In this document: positions 10,313-18,749 of the stretch, in pieces
Layout of the letters: each line of letters starts with the position of its first letter
Numbering within the stretch: position 1 is the stretch's first letter
From: Arthrobacter russicus
GTDB taxonomy: Bacteria; Actinomycetota; Actinomycetes; Actinomycetales; Micrococcaceae
Assembly: GCF_031454135.1 (NCBI RefSeq)
Contig: NZ_JAVDQF010000001.1
Span: 3,720,001-3,784,000, forward strand
Direction of reading: 5' to 3'
Length of the DNA: 64,000 nucleotides
Made by a program: the position numbers and the translations under genes
Notes under the pieces: generated by a model
Told to the model about the DNA's origin: nothing
The model's database searches: none
The model's input: only the letters and a program-made list of their open reading frames with translations

Positions 10313-11797
10313 ATGAGACGCGCAAAAATTGTTGCAACTTTTGGGCCGGCCATCTCCGGTTACGAGCAGGCCCTGGCCGTGCTCGACGCCGGCGTGGACG
10401 TGGCCCGGATGAACATGAGCCACGGTGACTACACCGTGCACAACGAGACCTATGAGAATGTCCGCAAAGCGGCTGCGGCGTTGGGCAAGCCGGTGGCGAT
10501 CATGGCCGATCTGCAGGGGCCGAAGATCCGCCTGGGCCGTTTCGTCGACGGTCCGTACGCCCTGGCGCCGGGCGATGTCTTCACGATCACCACGGAAGAC
10601 GTTCCGGGCACCAAAGACATCTGCTCGACCACGTTGAAGAGCCTCACCGAAGACGTCAAGGTCGGCGATGCGCTGCTGATCGACGACGGCAAAGTCTCGT
10701 TGCGGGCCACCGCTGTGGACGCGGTAAAGGTGGTCACGGAAGTAGTGGTCGGCGGCATGGTGTCCAACAACAAAGGCATCAATCTGCCCGGCGTCGCGGT
10801 GAACGTGCCGGCGCTGAGCGAAAAAGACGAAGAAGACCTGCGCTGGGCGATGGGCCGAGGCGTGGATCTGATCGCTTTGTCCTTCGTCCGGGACGCCTCG
10901 GACATCGTGCGGGTGCACGAGATCATGGACGAAGAGGGCCGCCGGGTCCCGGTGATCGCCAAGATCGAGAAGCCGCAGGCCGTGGACAACCTCTCCGAGA
11001 TCATCGATTCCTTCGACGCGATCATGGTGGCGCGCGGCGACTTGGGCGTGGAACTCCCGTTGGAGGAAGTGCCGATCGTGCAGAAGAAGGCGATCGAGTT
11101 GGCCCGTCGTTGGGCCAAGCCGGTGATCGTGGCCACCCAGGTGCTCGAATCGATGATCGAGAACCCGCGGCCCACCAGGGCGGAGGCTTCGGACTGCGCC
11201 AATGCGGTGCTCGACGGCGCCGACGCGGTGATGCTCTCCGGCGAGACCAGCGTGGGCAAGTATCCGATCGAGACGGTCAAGACCATGGCCCGGATCATCG
11301 AATCGACCGAAGAACACGGTTTGGAGCGGGTCCCCGCGCTGGGCACCAGCCCGAAGACCCGCGGCGGCGCGATCACCCGGGCCGCCGTGGTGATCGCGGA
11401 TCAGCTCAACGCCAAGTACGTGTGCGCGTTCACCCAGTCCGGCGACTCGGCACGCCGGTTGTCCCGCTTGCGGCCGGTCAAGCCGGTCTTCGCGTTCACC
11501 CCGGATGAGCGGGTCTGGAATCAGCTTTCGCTGACCTGGGGGATCCAGCCGATCATGGTCCCGATGGTGCACCACACCGATGAGATGACGGAACAGGTCG
11601 ACCACATGCTGCTGGAAAAAGGTTTGGCGCAGGTGGACGACGTGGTGGTGATCGCCGCCGGTTCCCCGCCCGGGCAATCCGGCTCGACCAATACGGTCAA
11701 AGTGCACAAAGTGGGGGACCTCTCCGACTTCTCCGAATCCGGACGCAACAATCGGGAAAAGGTCGGCCCTTGGCCGGTCGTGGAACCGAAAAACTAA
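10313..11797 (+). CDS. pyk: Pyruvate kinase
   Basis: Converts phosphoenolpyruvate and ADP to pyruvate and ATP, the last step of glycolysis. The 494-residue protein begins RRAKIVATFGPA and shows NMSHGDY, DLQGPKIRLG, the active-site signature VIAKIEKPQAVDN, and MVARGDLGVELP for metal and substrate binding, then LSGETSVGKYP. Length fits the bacterial family with its C-terminal allosteric domain. It stands alone between gltD and a long terminator hairpin, with its own probable leaderless promoter. Confidence 0.97.
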   Translation: MRRAKIVATFGPAISGYEQALAVLDAGVDVARMNMSHGDYTVHNETYENVRKAAAALGKPVAIMADLQGPKIRLGRFVDGPYALAPGDVFTITTEDVPGTKDICSTTLKSLTEDVKVGDALLIDDGKVSLRATAVDAVKVVTEVVVGGMVSNNKGINLPGVAVNVPALSEKDEEDLRWAMGRGVDLIALSFVRDASDIVRVHEIMDEEGRRVPVIAKIEKPQAVDNLSEIIDSFDAIMVARGDLGVELPLEEVPIVQKKAIELARRWAKPVIVATQVLESMIENPRPTRAEASDCANAVLDGADAVMLSGETSVGKYPIETVKTMARIIESTEEHGLERVPALGTSPKTRGGAITRAAVVIADQLNAKYVCAFTQSGDSARRLSRLRPVKPVFAFTPDERVWNQLSLTWGIQPIMVPMVHHTDEMTEQVDHMLLEKGLAQVDDVVVIAAGSPPGQSGSTNTVKVHKVGDLSDFSESGRNNREKVGPWPVVEPKN

Positions 11798-11803
11798 GCT
11801 GAA

Positions 11804-11853
11804 ATTGACGACGGCGGGCGGCCACCTTTCGGTGGCCGCCCGCCGTCGTCAAT
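11804..11853. terminator. 23-bp perfect hairpin between pyk and pdtaR
   Basis: Positions 11804-11826 and 11831-11853 are perfect reverse complements (23 bp) around a TTTC loop, right after pyk and facing the convergent pdtaR gene. There is only a short A/T stretch on either side, so it may work as a bidirectional hairpin terminator with little U-tract. Confidence 0.75.
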
Positions 11854-11866
11854 TCTGCGTGCAGCC

Positions 11867-11920
11867 GGTCAGTTGACCGGGCTGGCTCAGTTGAGCGGGC
11901 TGACTCAGTTGACCTGGCTG
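11867..11920. repeat. Three tandem 18-bp units over the pdtaR stop codon
   Basis: Units at 11867-11884, 11885-11902 and 11903-11920 share the core TCAGTTGA...GGCTG and differ at one to four positions each. In pdtaR's frame (minus strand) each unit reads Ser-X-Val/Leu-Asn-stop, so the gene's 3' end and stop codon are present three times in series, 18 bases apart. Only the first copy met by the ribosome (11903-11920) is used. Confidence 0.85.
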
Positions 11921-12516
11921 ATGATGGTGTCCGCGACCTCGCGCATGCTCAACCGGCGGTCCATCGACGTCTTCTGGATCCAGCGGAAGGCTTCCGGCTC
12001 GGTGAGCCCCATTTTGGTGGTCAGCAGCGACTTCGCGCGTTCCACCAGTTTGCGGGTTTCGAAACGGTCCTGCAGATCGTGCACCTCGGCCTCGAGGATC
12101 TTGATTTCCTCATAGCGCGAGAGTGCGATCTCGATCGCTGGAACCAGATCGGCCGGGGTGAACGGCTTGACCACGTACGCCATGGCGCCGGCGTCGCGGG
12201 CCCGTTCCACGAGTTCCTTCTGGCTGAAGGCGGTCAAGAGCACTACCGGGGCGATGCGTTCCTTGACGATCTTCTCCGCGGCGCTGATCCCGTCCATGAC
12301 CGGCATCTTGACGTCCATCAGGACCAGGTCGGGTTCGAGCTCCCGGGCGAGGTCCAAAGCCTTCTCGCCATTGTCCGCTTCGCCGACCACATCGTAGCCT
12401 TCGCCACGGAGGATCTCGATGATGTCCAAACGGATCAGGGTTTCGTCCTCCGCGACAACGACGCGCCGGGGAGCGGGTACGGGCGCGGACTCGGCGGGTT
12501 CGGGGGATTCTGACAC
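11905..12516 (-). CDS. pdtaR: ANTAR-domain response regulator (PdtaR type)
   Basis: This 203-residue protein joins a receiver domain (residues about 18-135; acidic pocket E23/D24, phospho-acceptor Asp68 in LVLMDVKMPVMDG, Lys in VVKPFTP) to a C-terminal ANTAR RNA-binding domain (about 140-203, with VERAKSLLTTKMGLTEPEAFRWIQK). In mycobacteria PdtaR is phosphorylated by the sensor PdtaS and acts by antitermination. No sensor kinase is adjacent here, as is usual. GTG 12516 follows GAGGAG; the frame open to 12687 is not supported. Its stop lies in the first of three tandem repeat units. Confidence 0.92.
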   Translation of the reverse strand: MSESPEPAESAPVPAPRRVVVAEDETLIRLDIIEILRGEGYDVVGEADNGEKALDLARELEPDLVLMDVKMPVMDGISAAEKIVKERIAPVVLLTAFSQKELVERARDAGAMAYVVKPFTPADLVPAIEIALSRYEEIKILEAEVHDLQDRFETRKLVERAKSLLTTKMGLTEPEAFRWIQKTSMDRRLSMREVADTIISQVN

Positions 12517-12650
12517 GGTGGCTCCTCGTACTGCTGGATGGTTTTCATAAAACAGCCTATCTGCATGTAGAGTTATTTCTCGCACGTGAACGTCAAGCTC
12601 AGCTGAAAGCGGAGCGTGATCTTCATCGCTGCAACTGCCGGGAAGTGCCC

Positions 12651-12732
12651 GCCCGAGTGGCGGAATTGGCAGACGCGCTGCACTCAAAATGCAGTATCGA
12701 AAGGTGTGTGGGTTCGAGTCCCACCTCGGGCA
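12651..12732 (+). tRNA. tRNA-Leu(CAA)
   Basis: The acceptor arm GCCCGAG pairs with CTCGGGC. The anticodon stem CTGCA/TGCAG closes the loop CTCAAAA with anticodon CAA, which reads UUG. A long variable arm and a TTCGAGTC T-loop follow. The discriminator base is A and CCA is not encoded. The 82-base length and long variable region fit the leucine class. Confidence 0.96.
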
Positions 12733-12743
12733 CTGGTCCCAAG

Positions 12744-12780
12744 CCGCTGGTCAGCTTAGCTGGCCAGCGGCTTTCTTTTT
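12744..12780 (+). terminator. Terminator after tRNA-Leu
   Basis: A 12-bp stem (12744-12755 with 12759-12770, one G-U pair) around a TTA loop is followed by CTTTCTTTTT. This is a textbook intrinsic terminator immediately downstream of the tRNA. Confidence 0.9.
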
Positions 12781-12881
12781 GACCCGAAGTTCTGCCCAAC
12801 TTCCGAGGGCGGGAGCTGGGCAGGAGTGCTGCAGCCCAAGATCCGGGTGCCGAAGCTGGGCGGTATTCCACTGCCGGTTGA

Positions 12882-12906
12882 GATACAACTATGGTTGACT
12901 TGTATC
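12882..12906. promoter_or_regulatory. Inverted repeat GATACAA-N11-TTGTATC, candidate operator
   Basis: A perfect 7-bp inverted repeat (12882-12888 and 12900-12906) lies about 55 bases before the oxidoreductase start, in an AT-rich stretch that includes TTGAGA (12878-12883) at -35 distance from TGTATC. Symmetry and position suggest a repressor site. No regulator gene is next to it. Confidence 0.5.
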
Positions 12907-12960
12907 GCAAGCGCCCGGGTCACCTCGGAACGGGCAGCACCGCCGAACAAGGGAGTTCTG

Positions 12961-14235
12961 ATGCCGCAGCAAACACCGGACCGGCAATCCGAGCTGAACA
13001 GTCCGCTGACCCTGCCCTGCGGCCAAGTGCTGCCCAATCGGATCATGAAGGCCGCGCTCAGTGAAGCGCTCGGCGATCCGGGGCACCGGCCGAGCGACCG
13101 GCTGGAAACGCTGTACCGGCGCTGGGCCTCCGGCGGTTTCGGCCTTTTGGTCACCGGGAATGTGATGGTCGACCGCGGACAGCTCGGCGAACCGGGCAAT
13201 GTGGCCGTCGAGGACCGCCGGGATCTGGCGCGGTTGCGCCGTTGGGCCGACGCCGGGCAAGGCCACGGCAGCCGGATCTGGATGCAGATCAACCACCCCG
13301 GGCGGCAGGCGAATCCGTTGGCCGGCCGCTCGCGACCGGTGGCGCCCAGCCCGGTGGCGTTGAAGATCCCCGGGGCCTCAGCGCCGCAGGAACTCGACGA
13401 AGCGCAGATCGAGGAGATCATCGGCCGGTTCGCCGAAACTGCGGCAGTCGCGGAAGCGGCCGGCTTCGACGGCGTGCAGATCCACGCCGCGCACGGCTAC
13501 TTGATCGCGCAGTTCCTGTCCCCGCTGTCGAACCTGCGCAGCGATGACTGGGGCGGCGATGCAGAACGCCGGAGCAGGTTCCTTTTCGCCGTGATCCGGG
13601 CGATCCGGGCCAATGTCGCACCGGAGTTCGCGGTCGGGATCAAATTGAATTCCGCGGATTTCCAGCGCGGCGGCTTCAGCGAGCAGGAATCGCTCCAGGT
13701 CCTGGCCCGCCTCGCCGAGGCGAACATCGACCTGATCGAGATCAGCGGTGGCAGCTACGAGGCGCCGGCGATGATGGGGCAGGCCAAAGCGCAGAGCACC
13801 TTGGACCGTGAAGCGTATTTCCTGGAGTATGCCAAAGCCGCCAGATCGCTGGCCGGCGCGGTTCCACTCGCGGTCACCGGAGGGTTCCGCAGCCGGGCGG
13901 CGATGGCCGAGGCGGTGTCCTCCGGCGCCTGCGACGTGGTCGGCCTGGGCCGGCCCACTGCCACCGCCCCCGATGCGGCCGACCTGGTCCTCGCGGGGGC
14001 CAAGGAGAAACTGGCGGCGCCGCGGATCCGGGCGGGTCTGCGCCCGGTGCTGGGCCGGGTGACGGACGTGAAAACCATCGACGGATTCTTGGACCTGCAA
14101 TGGCATACCGACCAACTGCATCGGATCGGCGCGGGGAAGAATCCGGACTTGTCCCGGCCTTGGTGGAAAACCGTCGGCTCGATGCTCAACCGGAACGGCG
14201 TCGAGGCGCTGCGACCCAAGCGGCGGTCCGGCTGA
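12961..14235 (+). CDS. NADH:flavin oxidoreductase, old yellow enzyme family
   Basis: A 424-residue TIM-barrel flavoenzyme. The N-terminal LPCGQVLPNRIMKAALSE, WMQINHPGRQ, FDGVQIHAAHGYLIAQFLSPLSN (His-Ala-Ala-His substrate/FMN motif) and ..VVGLGRP near the end are typical of the Oye/2,4-dienoyl-CoA reductase N-terminal domain. The extra FAD domain of dienoyl-CoA reductase is absent. It probably reduces alpha,beta-unsaturated carbonyls; the natural substrate is unknown. ATG 12961 follows AAGGGAG; the frame is open upstream to 12826 but without a better start. An inverted repeat upstream suggests inducible control. Confidence 0.88.
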   Translation: MPQQTPDRQSELNSPLTLPCGQVLPNRIMKAALSEALGDPGHRPSDRLETLYRRWASGGFGLLVTGNVMVDRGQLGEPGNVAVEDRRDLARLRRWADAGQGHGSRIWMQINHPGRQANPLAGRSRPVAPSPVALKIPGASAPQELDEAQIEEIIGRFAETAAVAEAAGFDGVQIHAAHGYLIAQFLSPLSNLRSDDWGGDAERRSRFLFAVIRAIRANVAPEFAVGIKLNSADFQRGGFSEQESLQVLARLAEANIDLIEISGGSYEAPAMMGQAKAQSTLDREAYFLEYAKAARSLAGAVPLAVTGGFRSRAAMAEAVSSGACDVVGLGRPTATAPDAADLVLAGAKEKLAAPRIRAGLRPVLGRVTDVKTIDGFLDLQWHTDQLHRIGAGKNPDLSRPWWKTVGSMLNRNGVEALRPKRRSG

Positions 14236-14388
14236 ACCCGAAAACCTGAGTCGGGCCGGGTTCGGCACTCTGGTCCGGGCCCGGCACGGTGGGTCGGTGG
14301 CGTGCGGCCGGGTTGGTGTTAGATTGATGCCAGGTTCCAGCCGATGCCTTGGGCCTGGTGCCGGGCGAGTCCGGGGAGGAGCGTGCGC

Positions 14389-15804
14389 ATGGCCGATGTC
14401 GGGCCGGATCTGAGTGCCTCCGAATTGGCGTCGGGCTTTGCCTCCGGAGCATTCAGCCCGAGCGAAATCTGCACAGCCGTGCTTGCTCGGATCGCGGAAC
14501 GGGAGCCGGTGATCAACGCCTTCTACCGCTGCGATCCGGATGCTGCGCAGCAAGCCGCGGCGGCGAGCACCCGGCGTTGGGCCAGCGGCCGGCCGCTGGG
14601 CCCGCTCGACGGAGTCCCGGTGACGGTCAAGGAGAACATTGCGCGCCAGGGTATCCCGATGCCGTCCGGGACTGCGTTGCCGAACCCTCCGGTGGCGCTC
14701 GCGAACGCCCCGGTGACCGATCGGATCTTGGAAGCCGGCGGCGTGCTGCTCGGCTCGACCGTGATGCCGGACTGGGGGATGCTTTCCTCCGGCGTCTCGA
14801 GCCGGCATGGAATCAGCCGGAGCCCCTGGAATCCGGCCTGGACCACCGGCGGCTCCAGCGCGGGCGCCGGAGCGGCTGCTGCGGCAGGTTTCGGACCGCT
14901 GCACGTCGGCACCGACATCGGCGGTTCGGTCCGGCTGCCGGGCACCTGGTTGGGCCTGGCCACGCTCAAGCCCAGTGCCGGAAGGGTGCCGCTGGACGTG
15001 CCGTATGCCGGACGGGCCGCCGGCCCGATGGCCCGGACGGTGCGCGATGCCGGCTTGCTGATGTCGGTCATCGGGCAGTTCGATGCGCGCGACTACTCGA
15101 CCCGCCCGTACCCGGCAGCCGACTGGCGCTCGCTCGGCGCCGGGGAGCCCGAGGTGGCCGGACTGCGGGTGGCGGTGCAGTTGGATGCCGGCGCCGGAGC
15201 GCCGGTGGATGCCGAGGTCGCCGCTGCCGTGTGGGCGGTCGCCGAACGTTTCGCCGAGGCGGGGGCCGACGTCGGGCCGCTCGGGCCGTTGCTCGACCAG
15301 GCGATGCTGGACGGCTTGGACAATTTCTGGCGGATCCGCGCCTTCAAGGACTTCCGGGCCCTGGACGAAGCCGGACAAGCCTTGCTGCTGCCGTACATTG
15401 CGCGATGGTGCGCGATCGGGGCCCGGTTCGACGGTGCCGACGCGCTGGCCTGTTACGAAACCATCGGGAGGGTGCAGCAGGCCACGGTTGCCGCGACTTG
15501 GGCGTACGACGTCGTGCTCTCCCCGGTGGCTCCGATGGCCGCCTTCGCCGCCGAGAAGCCGATGCCGAACGACGACCCCGAAGCGACCATGGACCACATC
15601 GCATTCACCGTGCCGTACAACATGTCCGGTCAGCCCGCGGCCACGGTCAATTGCGGATTCAGCTCGGACGGCCGACCGATCGGCGTGCAGATCGCGGGCC
15701 GGGTGGGCGACGATCTCGGGGTGCTCAAGGCTGCTGCCTGGTATGAAGCGAACCGGCCGGCGACGGCGGTGCCGGATTGGGCGGGTCTGGCACAGTCGGT
15801 GTGA
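14389..15804 (+). CDS. Amidase signature family hydrolase
   Basis: A 471-residue amidase. The Ser-cisSer-Lys triad is visible: Lys in VPVTVKEN, and the Gly/Ser-rich segment TTGGSSAGAGAAAAAG followed by GTDIGGSVRLPG with the nucleophilic Ser. The family hydrolyses amides of many kinds, so the substrate cannot be named. ATG 14389 follows GGGGAGGAG. It lies 153 bases after the oxidoreductase in the same direction; a TAGATT at 14320 may be a separate promoter. Confidence 0.9.
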   Translation: MADVGPDLSASELASGFASGAFSPSEICTAVLARIAEREPVINAFYRCDPDAAQQAAAASTRRWASGRPLGPLDGVPVTVKENIARQGIPMPSGTALPNPPVALANAPVTDRILEAGGVLLGSTVMPDWGMLSSGVSSRHGISRSPWNPAWTTGGSSAGAGAAAAAGFGPLHVGTDIGGSVRLPGTWLGLATLKPSAGRVPLDVPYAGRAAGPMARTVRDAGLLMSVIGQFDARDYSTRPYPAADWRSLGAGEPEVAGLRVAVQLDAGAGAPVDAEVAAAVWAVAERFAEAGADVGPLGPLLDQAMLDGLDNFWRIRAFKDFRALDEAGQALLLPYIARWCAIGARFDGADALACYETIGRVQQATVAATWAYDVVLSPVAPMAAFAAEKPMPNDDPEATMDHIAFTVPYNMSGQPAATVNCGFSSDGRPIGVQIAGRVGDDLGVLKAAAWYEANRPATAVPDWAGLAQSV

Positions 15805-15880
15805 TGCCCGGCCCGGAGCGGTTCCGGCTGCGGGTGCGGGTCGCGGGCCTGCGAGCTGCGTCAATCTCTTGATGGATTGG

Positions 15881-15921
15881 TTGCGCGAGGACATCAATCT
15901 TGCTATATTCCAATTGGAATA
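15881..15921 (+). promoter_or_regulatory. padR promoter with 16-bp palindromic operator
   Basis: TTGCGC (15881-15886), a 17-base spacer and TATATT (15904-15909) form a good promoter. A perfect palindrome TATTCCAATTGGAATA (15906-15921) overlaps the -10 and the expected start point. The repeat ATCAATCTTG also occurs at 15893-15902 and 15936-15945. Position and symmetry fit autorepression by the PadR protein. Confidence 0.8.
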
Positions 15922-15959
15922 ATTCAGCTGTACTAATCAATCTTGTAGAAAGGCTGCGC

Positions 15960-16589
15960 ATGGTCGAGGTCACGCCGTTGGGCGCCGCAGTCCTGGGCCT
16001 CGTCATGGAGCGCCCGATGCACCCGTATGAGATGTTCCAACTCCTTTTGGAACGGGACAAAGACGAACTGCTCAAGATCAAACCGGGTTCGCTGTACCAC
16101 GCCGTGGACCGGCTCGCTACGCAGGGCCTGATCGAAGAAGCCGGCACGGAGCGGGAGGGGAATCGCCCGGAACGGACCAGGTACACGATCAAACCGGAAG
16201 GCTACGAGGCGTTGCACGGACATGTCAGCCAGTTGCTCCGCGAAGTCGTCAACGAATATCCCGGATTCCGGCGTGGCATTGCCGAGGCCCATGATCTGCC
16301 AGTGGAGCAAGTGGTCGCCCTGTTGCGCGAACGCCAGACGGCATTGCGCGACAAGGTCGACGCGACCGAAGCCCATTTGGCGAGATCCGGGCCGGAGCGC
16401 CGCCAATTCCTGCTGAACTACGAATACTCGCTCGCGATGCTCCAAGCCGAGTTGGCCTGGCTGGAGAACATCATTTCCGAACTGGACCAAGGCGACATCA
16501 TCTGGTCGATCTTCCCGCAAATCGTCGCCGAAGCACCGCATTTGCTCACCGCGAAGACGCACACTCTCACTTTTAAGGAAAAACCATGA
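15960..16589 (+). CDS. PadR family transcriptional regulator
   Basis: A 209-residue repressor-type protein. The N-terminal winged helix (about residues 5-85) has VTPLGAAVLGLVMERPMHPYEMFQLL and KPGSLYHAVDRLATQGLIEE, classic for PadR. The C-terminal half is a long helical dimerisation region. ATG 15960 lies after AGAAAGG; the frame open from 15900 would run through the operator. Its stop overlaps the start of the MFS transporter, so it most likely controls that efflux pump and itself through the palindrome upstream. Confidence 0.92.
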   Translation: MVEVTPLGAAVLGLVMERPMHPYEMFQLLLERDKDELLKIKPGSLYHAVDRLATQGLIEEAGTEREGNRPERTRYTIKPEGYEALHGHVSQLLREVVNEYPGFRRGIAEAHDLPVEQVVALLRERQTALRDKVDATEAHLARSGPERRQFLLNYEYSLAMLQAELAWLENIISELDQGDIIWSIFPQIVAEAPHLLTAKTHTLTFKEKP

Positions 16590-18067
16590 ATCAACACACC
16601 CGGGCTTGGCCGGCGCTCTGGTCGCTGGTCATCGGCTTCTTCATGATTTTGGTCGATTCGACCATTGTCACGGTAGCCATGCCTTCGATCATGAAAAGCT
16701 TCGATGCCGACATCAACCAGGCGGTCTGGGTGACCAGCGCCTACTTGCTGGCCTACGCCGTGCCGCTGCTGATCACCGGCCGGCTGGGCGACCGCTTCGG
16801 ACCCAAGAACATCTACCTCATCGGCTTGGTCATCTTCACCCTGTCATCAGCCTGGTGCGGGCTGTCGAACAGCATCGAAATGCTGATCGTGGCACGCGTG
16901 GTACAGGGGTTGGGTGCCGCGTTGATGACCCCGCAGACCATGGCCGTGATCACCAGGGTCTTCCCGCCGGAACGCCGCGGTGCGGCCATGGGCCTCTGGG
17001 GCGCCGTGGCCGGCGTGGCCACCCTGGTGGGTCCGATCCTGGGCGGGGTCCTGGTGGATGCTGCGGGATGGGAGTGGATCTTCTACATCAACATCCCGGT
17101 CGGCGTGATCGGTTTCATCCTGGCCGCCCGTCTGGTGCCGGTGCTGCCGACCAGTGCGCACCGCTTCGACTGGCTGGGCGTCGCGCTCAGCGGTCTGGGC
17201 ATGTTCTGCATCGTCTTCGGCATCCAGGAAGCCGAGACCTACAACTGGGGCACGATCAGCGGTCCGATCACGGTCTGGTCGCTGATCGGCACCGGGATCT
17301 TCCTGATGGTGGTCTTCGTGCTGTGGCAGCGGTTCAACCGGGCTGAACCCTTGTTGCCGCTGGGGCTCTTCAAAGACCGGAACTTCTCGTTGTCGAACCT
17401 GGCGATTTCCGCGATGGGCTTCACGATCACCTCGATGATGCTGCCGTTCATGCTGTACGCGCAGAACGTGCGCAGTCTGAGCCCCACCCAGGCGGCGCTC
17501 CTGCTGGTGCCGATGGCGCTGATTTCCGGTGGTCTGGCTCCGGTGGTCGGGAAGCTCGTGAACAAAATGGATCCCAAGTACTTCGCGATCGGCGGCTTCG
17601 CGATCCTCTCCGCGGCGCTGTTCTGGCTCGGGTCGATCCTCACCGCGGATGTGCCGATCTGGATGCTGCTGTTCCCGATCGCCTTGTTCGGTTTCGCCAA
17701 TGCTGGAATCTGGGCCCCGGTGTCGATGACCGCGACCCGGAACCTGGAACCGAGGCTCGCCGGTGCCGGCTCGGGGGTCTACAACACGACCCGCCAGGTG
17801 GGTGCAGTGCTGGGCTCGGCCGCAATCGCGGCAGTGATGCAGGCGCAGCTGAACGCCAACCTGCCGAAGCCGCCGGCCGGTGCCGCGCCGGCCGGCGAAG
17901 GCGTGCTTCCGGAGTTCCTGCACGCCGGGTTCTCCACGGCGATGGGGCAATCGTTGTTCGTGCCGGCTACCGTGATCCTGATCGGGGTGGTCGCCGCGCT
18001 GTTCTTCGCCAAGCCGAAGAAGCGCGCCGCGCAGCCGGAGGAAGTGCCGGTCTTCGCGGCGGAATAA
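16586..18067 (+). CDS. MFS drug efflux transporter, DHA2 (14-TM) family
   Basis: A 493-residue membrane protein with about 14 hydrophobic segments. It shows the family motif LVDSTIVTVAMPSI in segment 1, the GRLGDRFGPK loop between segments 2 and 3, and WIFYINIPVGVIGF typical of EmrB/QacA-type exporters. It probably exports toxic compounds by proton antiport. Its ATG overlaps the padR stop (ATGA), so both genes are one unit and the pump should be induced when PadR is released. Confidence 0.92.
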   Translation: MNQHTRAWPALWSLVIGFFMILVDSTIVTVAMPSIMKSFDADINQAVWVTSAYLLAYAVPLLITGRLGDRFGPKNIYLIGLVIFTLSSAWCGLSNSIEMLIVARVVQGLGAALMTPQTMAVITRVFPPERRGAAMGLWGAVAGVATLVGPILGGVLVDAAGWEWIFYINIPVGVIGFILAARLVPVLPTSAHRFDWLGVALSGLGMFCIVFGIQEAETYNWGTISGPITVWSLIGTGIFLMVVFVLWQRFNRAEPLLPLGLFKDRNFSLSNLAISAMGFTITSMMLPFMLYAQNVRSLSPTQAALLLVPMALISGGLAPVVGKLVNKMDPKYFAIGGFAILSAALFWLGSILTADVPIWMLLFPIALFGFANAGIWAPVSMTATRNLEPRLAGAGSGVYNTTRQVGAVLGSAAIAAVMQAQLNANLPKPPAGAAPAGEGVLPEFLHAGFSTAMGQSLFVPATVILIGVVAALFFAKPKKRAAQPEEVPVFAAE

Positions 18068-18123
18068 CCGCAGCCGGCCACTGGCGCGCGATCCTGTCGG
18101 TGCCCGGGACTATTGTGCTGGGC

Positions 18124-18717
18124 ATGGGATCAACACAATATTTCGTGGCTGCCAGCATCGACGGTTTCATCGCGACCGAGGGCGACGATTTGGCCTGGCT
18201 CTTCGAGTTCAATGGAGCCACCGGCCAAGAAGCAGCATATGAGCGGTTCATCGAAGGTGTCGGCGCCCTGATCATGGGCGCCGACACCTATCGTTTCATG
18301 CTCGGCGAGGATCTCGCCGAATGGCCGTATCGGGGTTTGCCCACCTGGGTTTTCAGCCACGGGGATTTGCCTGTGCCGTCCAGATTCGCCGGCGAGGACA
18401 TCCGATTCGTGCAGGGCCCGGTCGGCCCGGTGCACCAGGAAGCGCTGGCCGCCGCGGGGGAGAAGAACCTCTGGTTGGTCGGCGGCGGGGCGCTGGCGGC
18501 GCAATTCCAGGAGCTCGGATTGCTCGACGAGTTGCTGCTGACGCTGATTCCAGTAGTGCTCGGCTCCGGCAAAGCGCTGTTGCCGATGAACGGTCCGAGC
18601 GAGCCGCTGGAACTGCTCGGCCAGCAAATCCTGGGCAAGGGCATGCTGGAACTGCATTACCGATTGCCCGGGCGGCCGGCTGGTGGACTACCGGAAGCCC
18701 CGACGTCCGGCGTCTGA
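18124..18717 (+). CDS. Dihydrofolate-reductase-like (RibD C-terminal fold) protein
   Basis: A 197-residue protein with YFVAASIDGFIA at the N-terminus, GRxTY-like MGADTYRF, a WVFSHGDLP strand, and NLWLVGGGALAAQF followed by LLTLIPVVLGSGKALL. These are hallmarks of the RibD/DHFR-like family that binds NADPH. The true reaction is unknown. A GTG at 18100 is possible, but TATTGT (18111-18116) lies 7 bases before ATG 18124 and suggests a leaderless start there. It converges on the thioesterase gene. Confidence 0.82.
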   Translation: MGSTQYFVAASIDGFIATEGDDLAWLFEFNGATGQEAAYERFIEGVGALIMGADTYRFMLGEDLAEWPYRGLPTWVFSHGDLPVPSRFAGEDIRFVQGPVGPVHQEALAAAGEKNLWLVGGGALAAQFQELGLLDELLLTLIPVVLGSGKALLPMNGPSEPLELLGQQILGKGMLELHYRLPGRPAGGLPEAPTSGV

Positions 18718-18749
18718 TCCGGGCCCCGGAACGGGGTGGACCGGCCGGG

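Noticed and set aside
11867-11920. Tandem repeats as a CRISPR array
   Set aside because: Units are only 18 bases, directly abutting with no spacers, and one overlaps a coding end.
13378-15897. 839-codon frame opposite the oxidoreductase and amidase genes
   Set aside because: It spans two real genes and their gap antisense, is Arg/Pro/Gly-rich, and matches nothing known.
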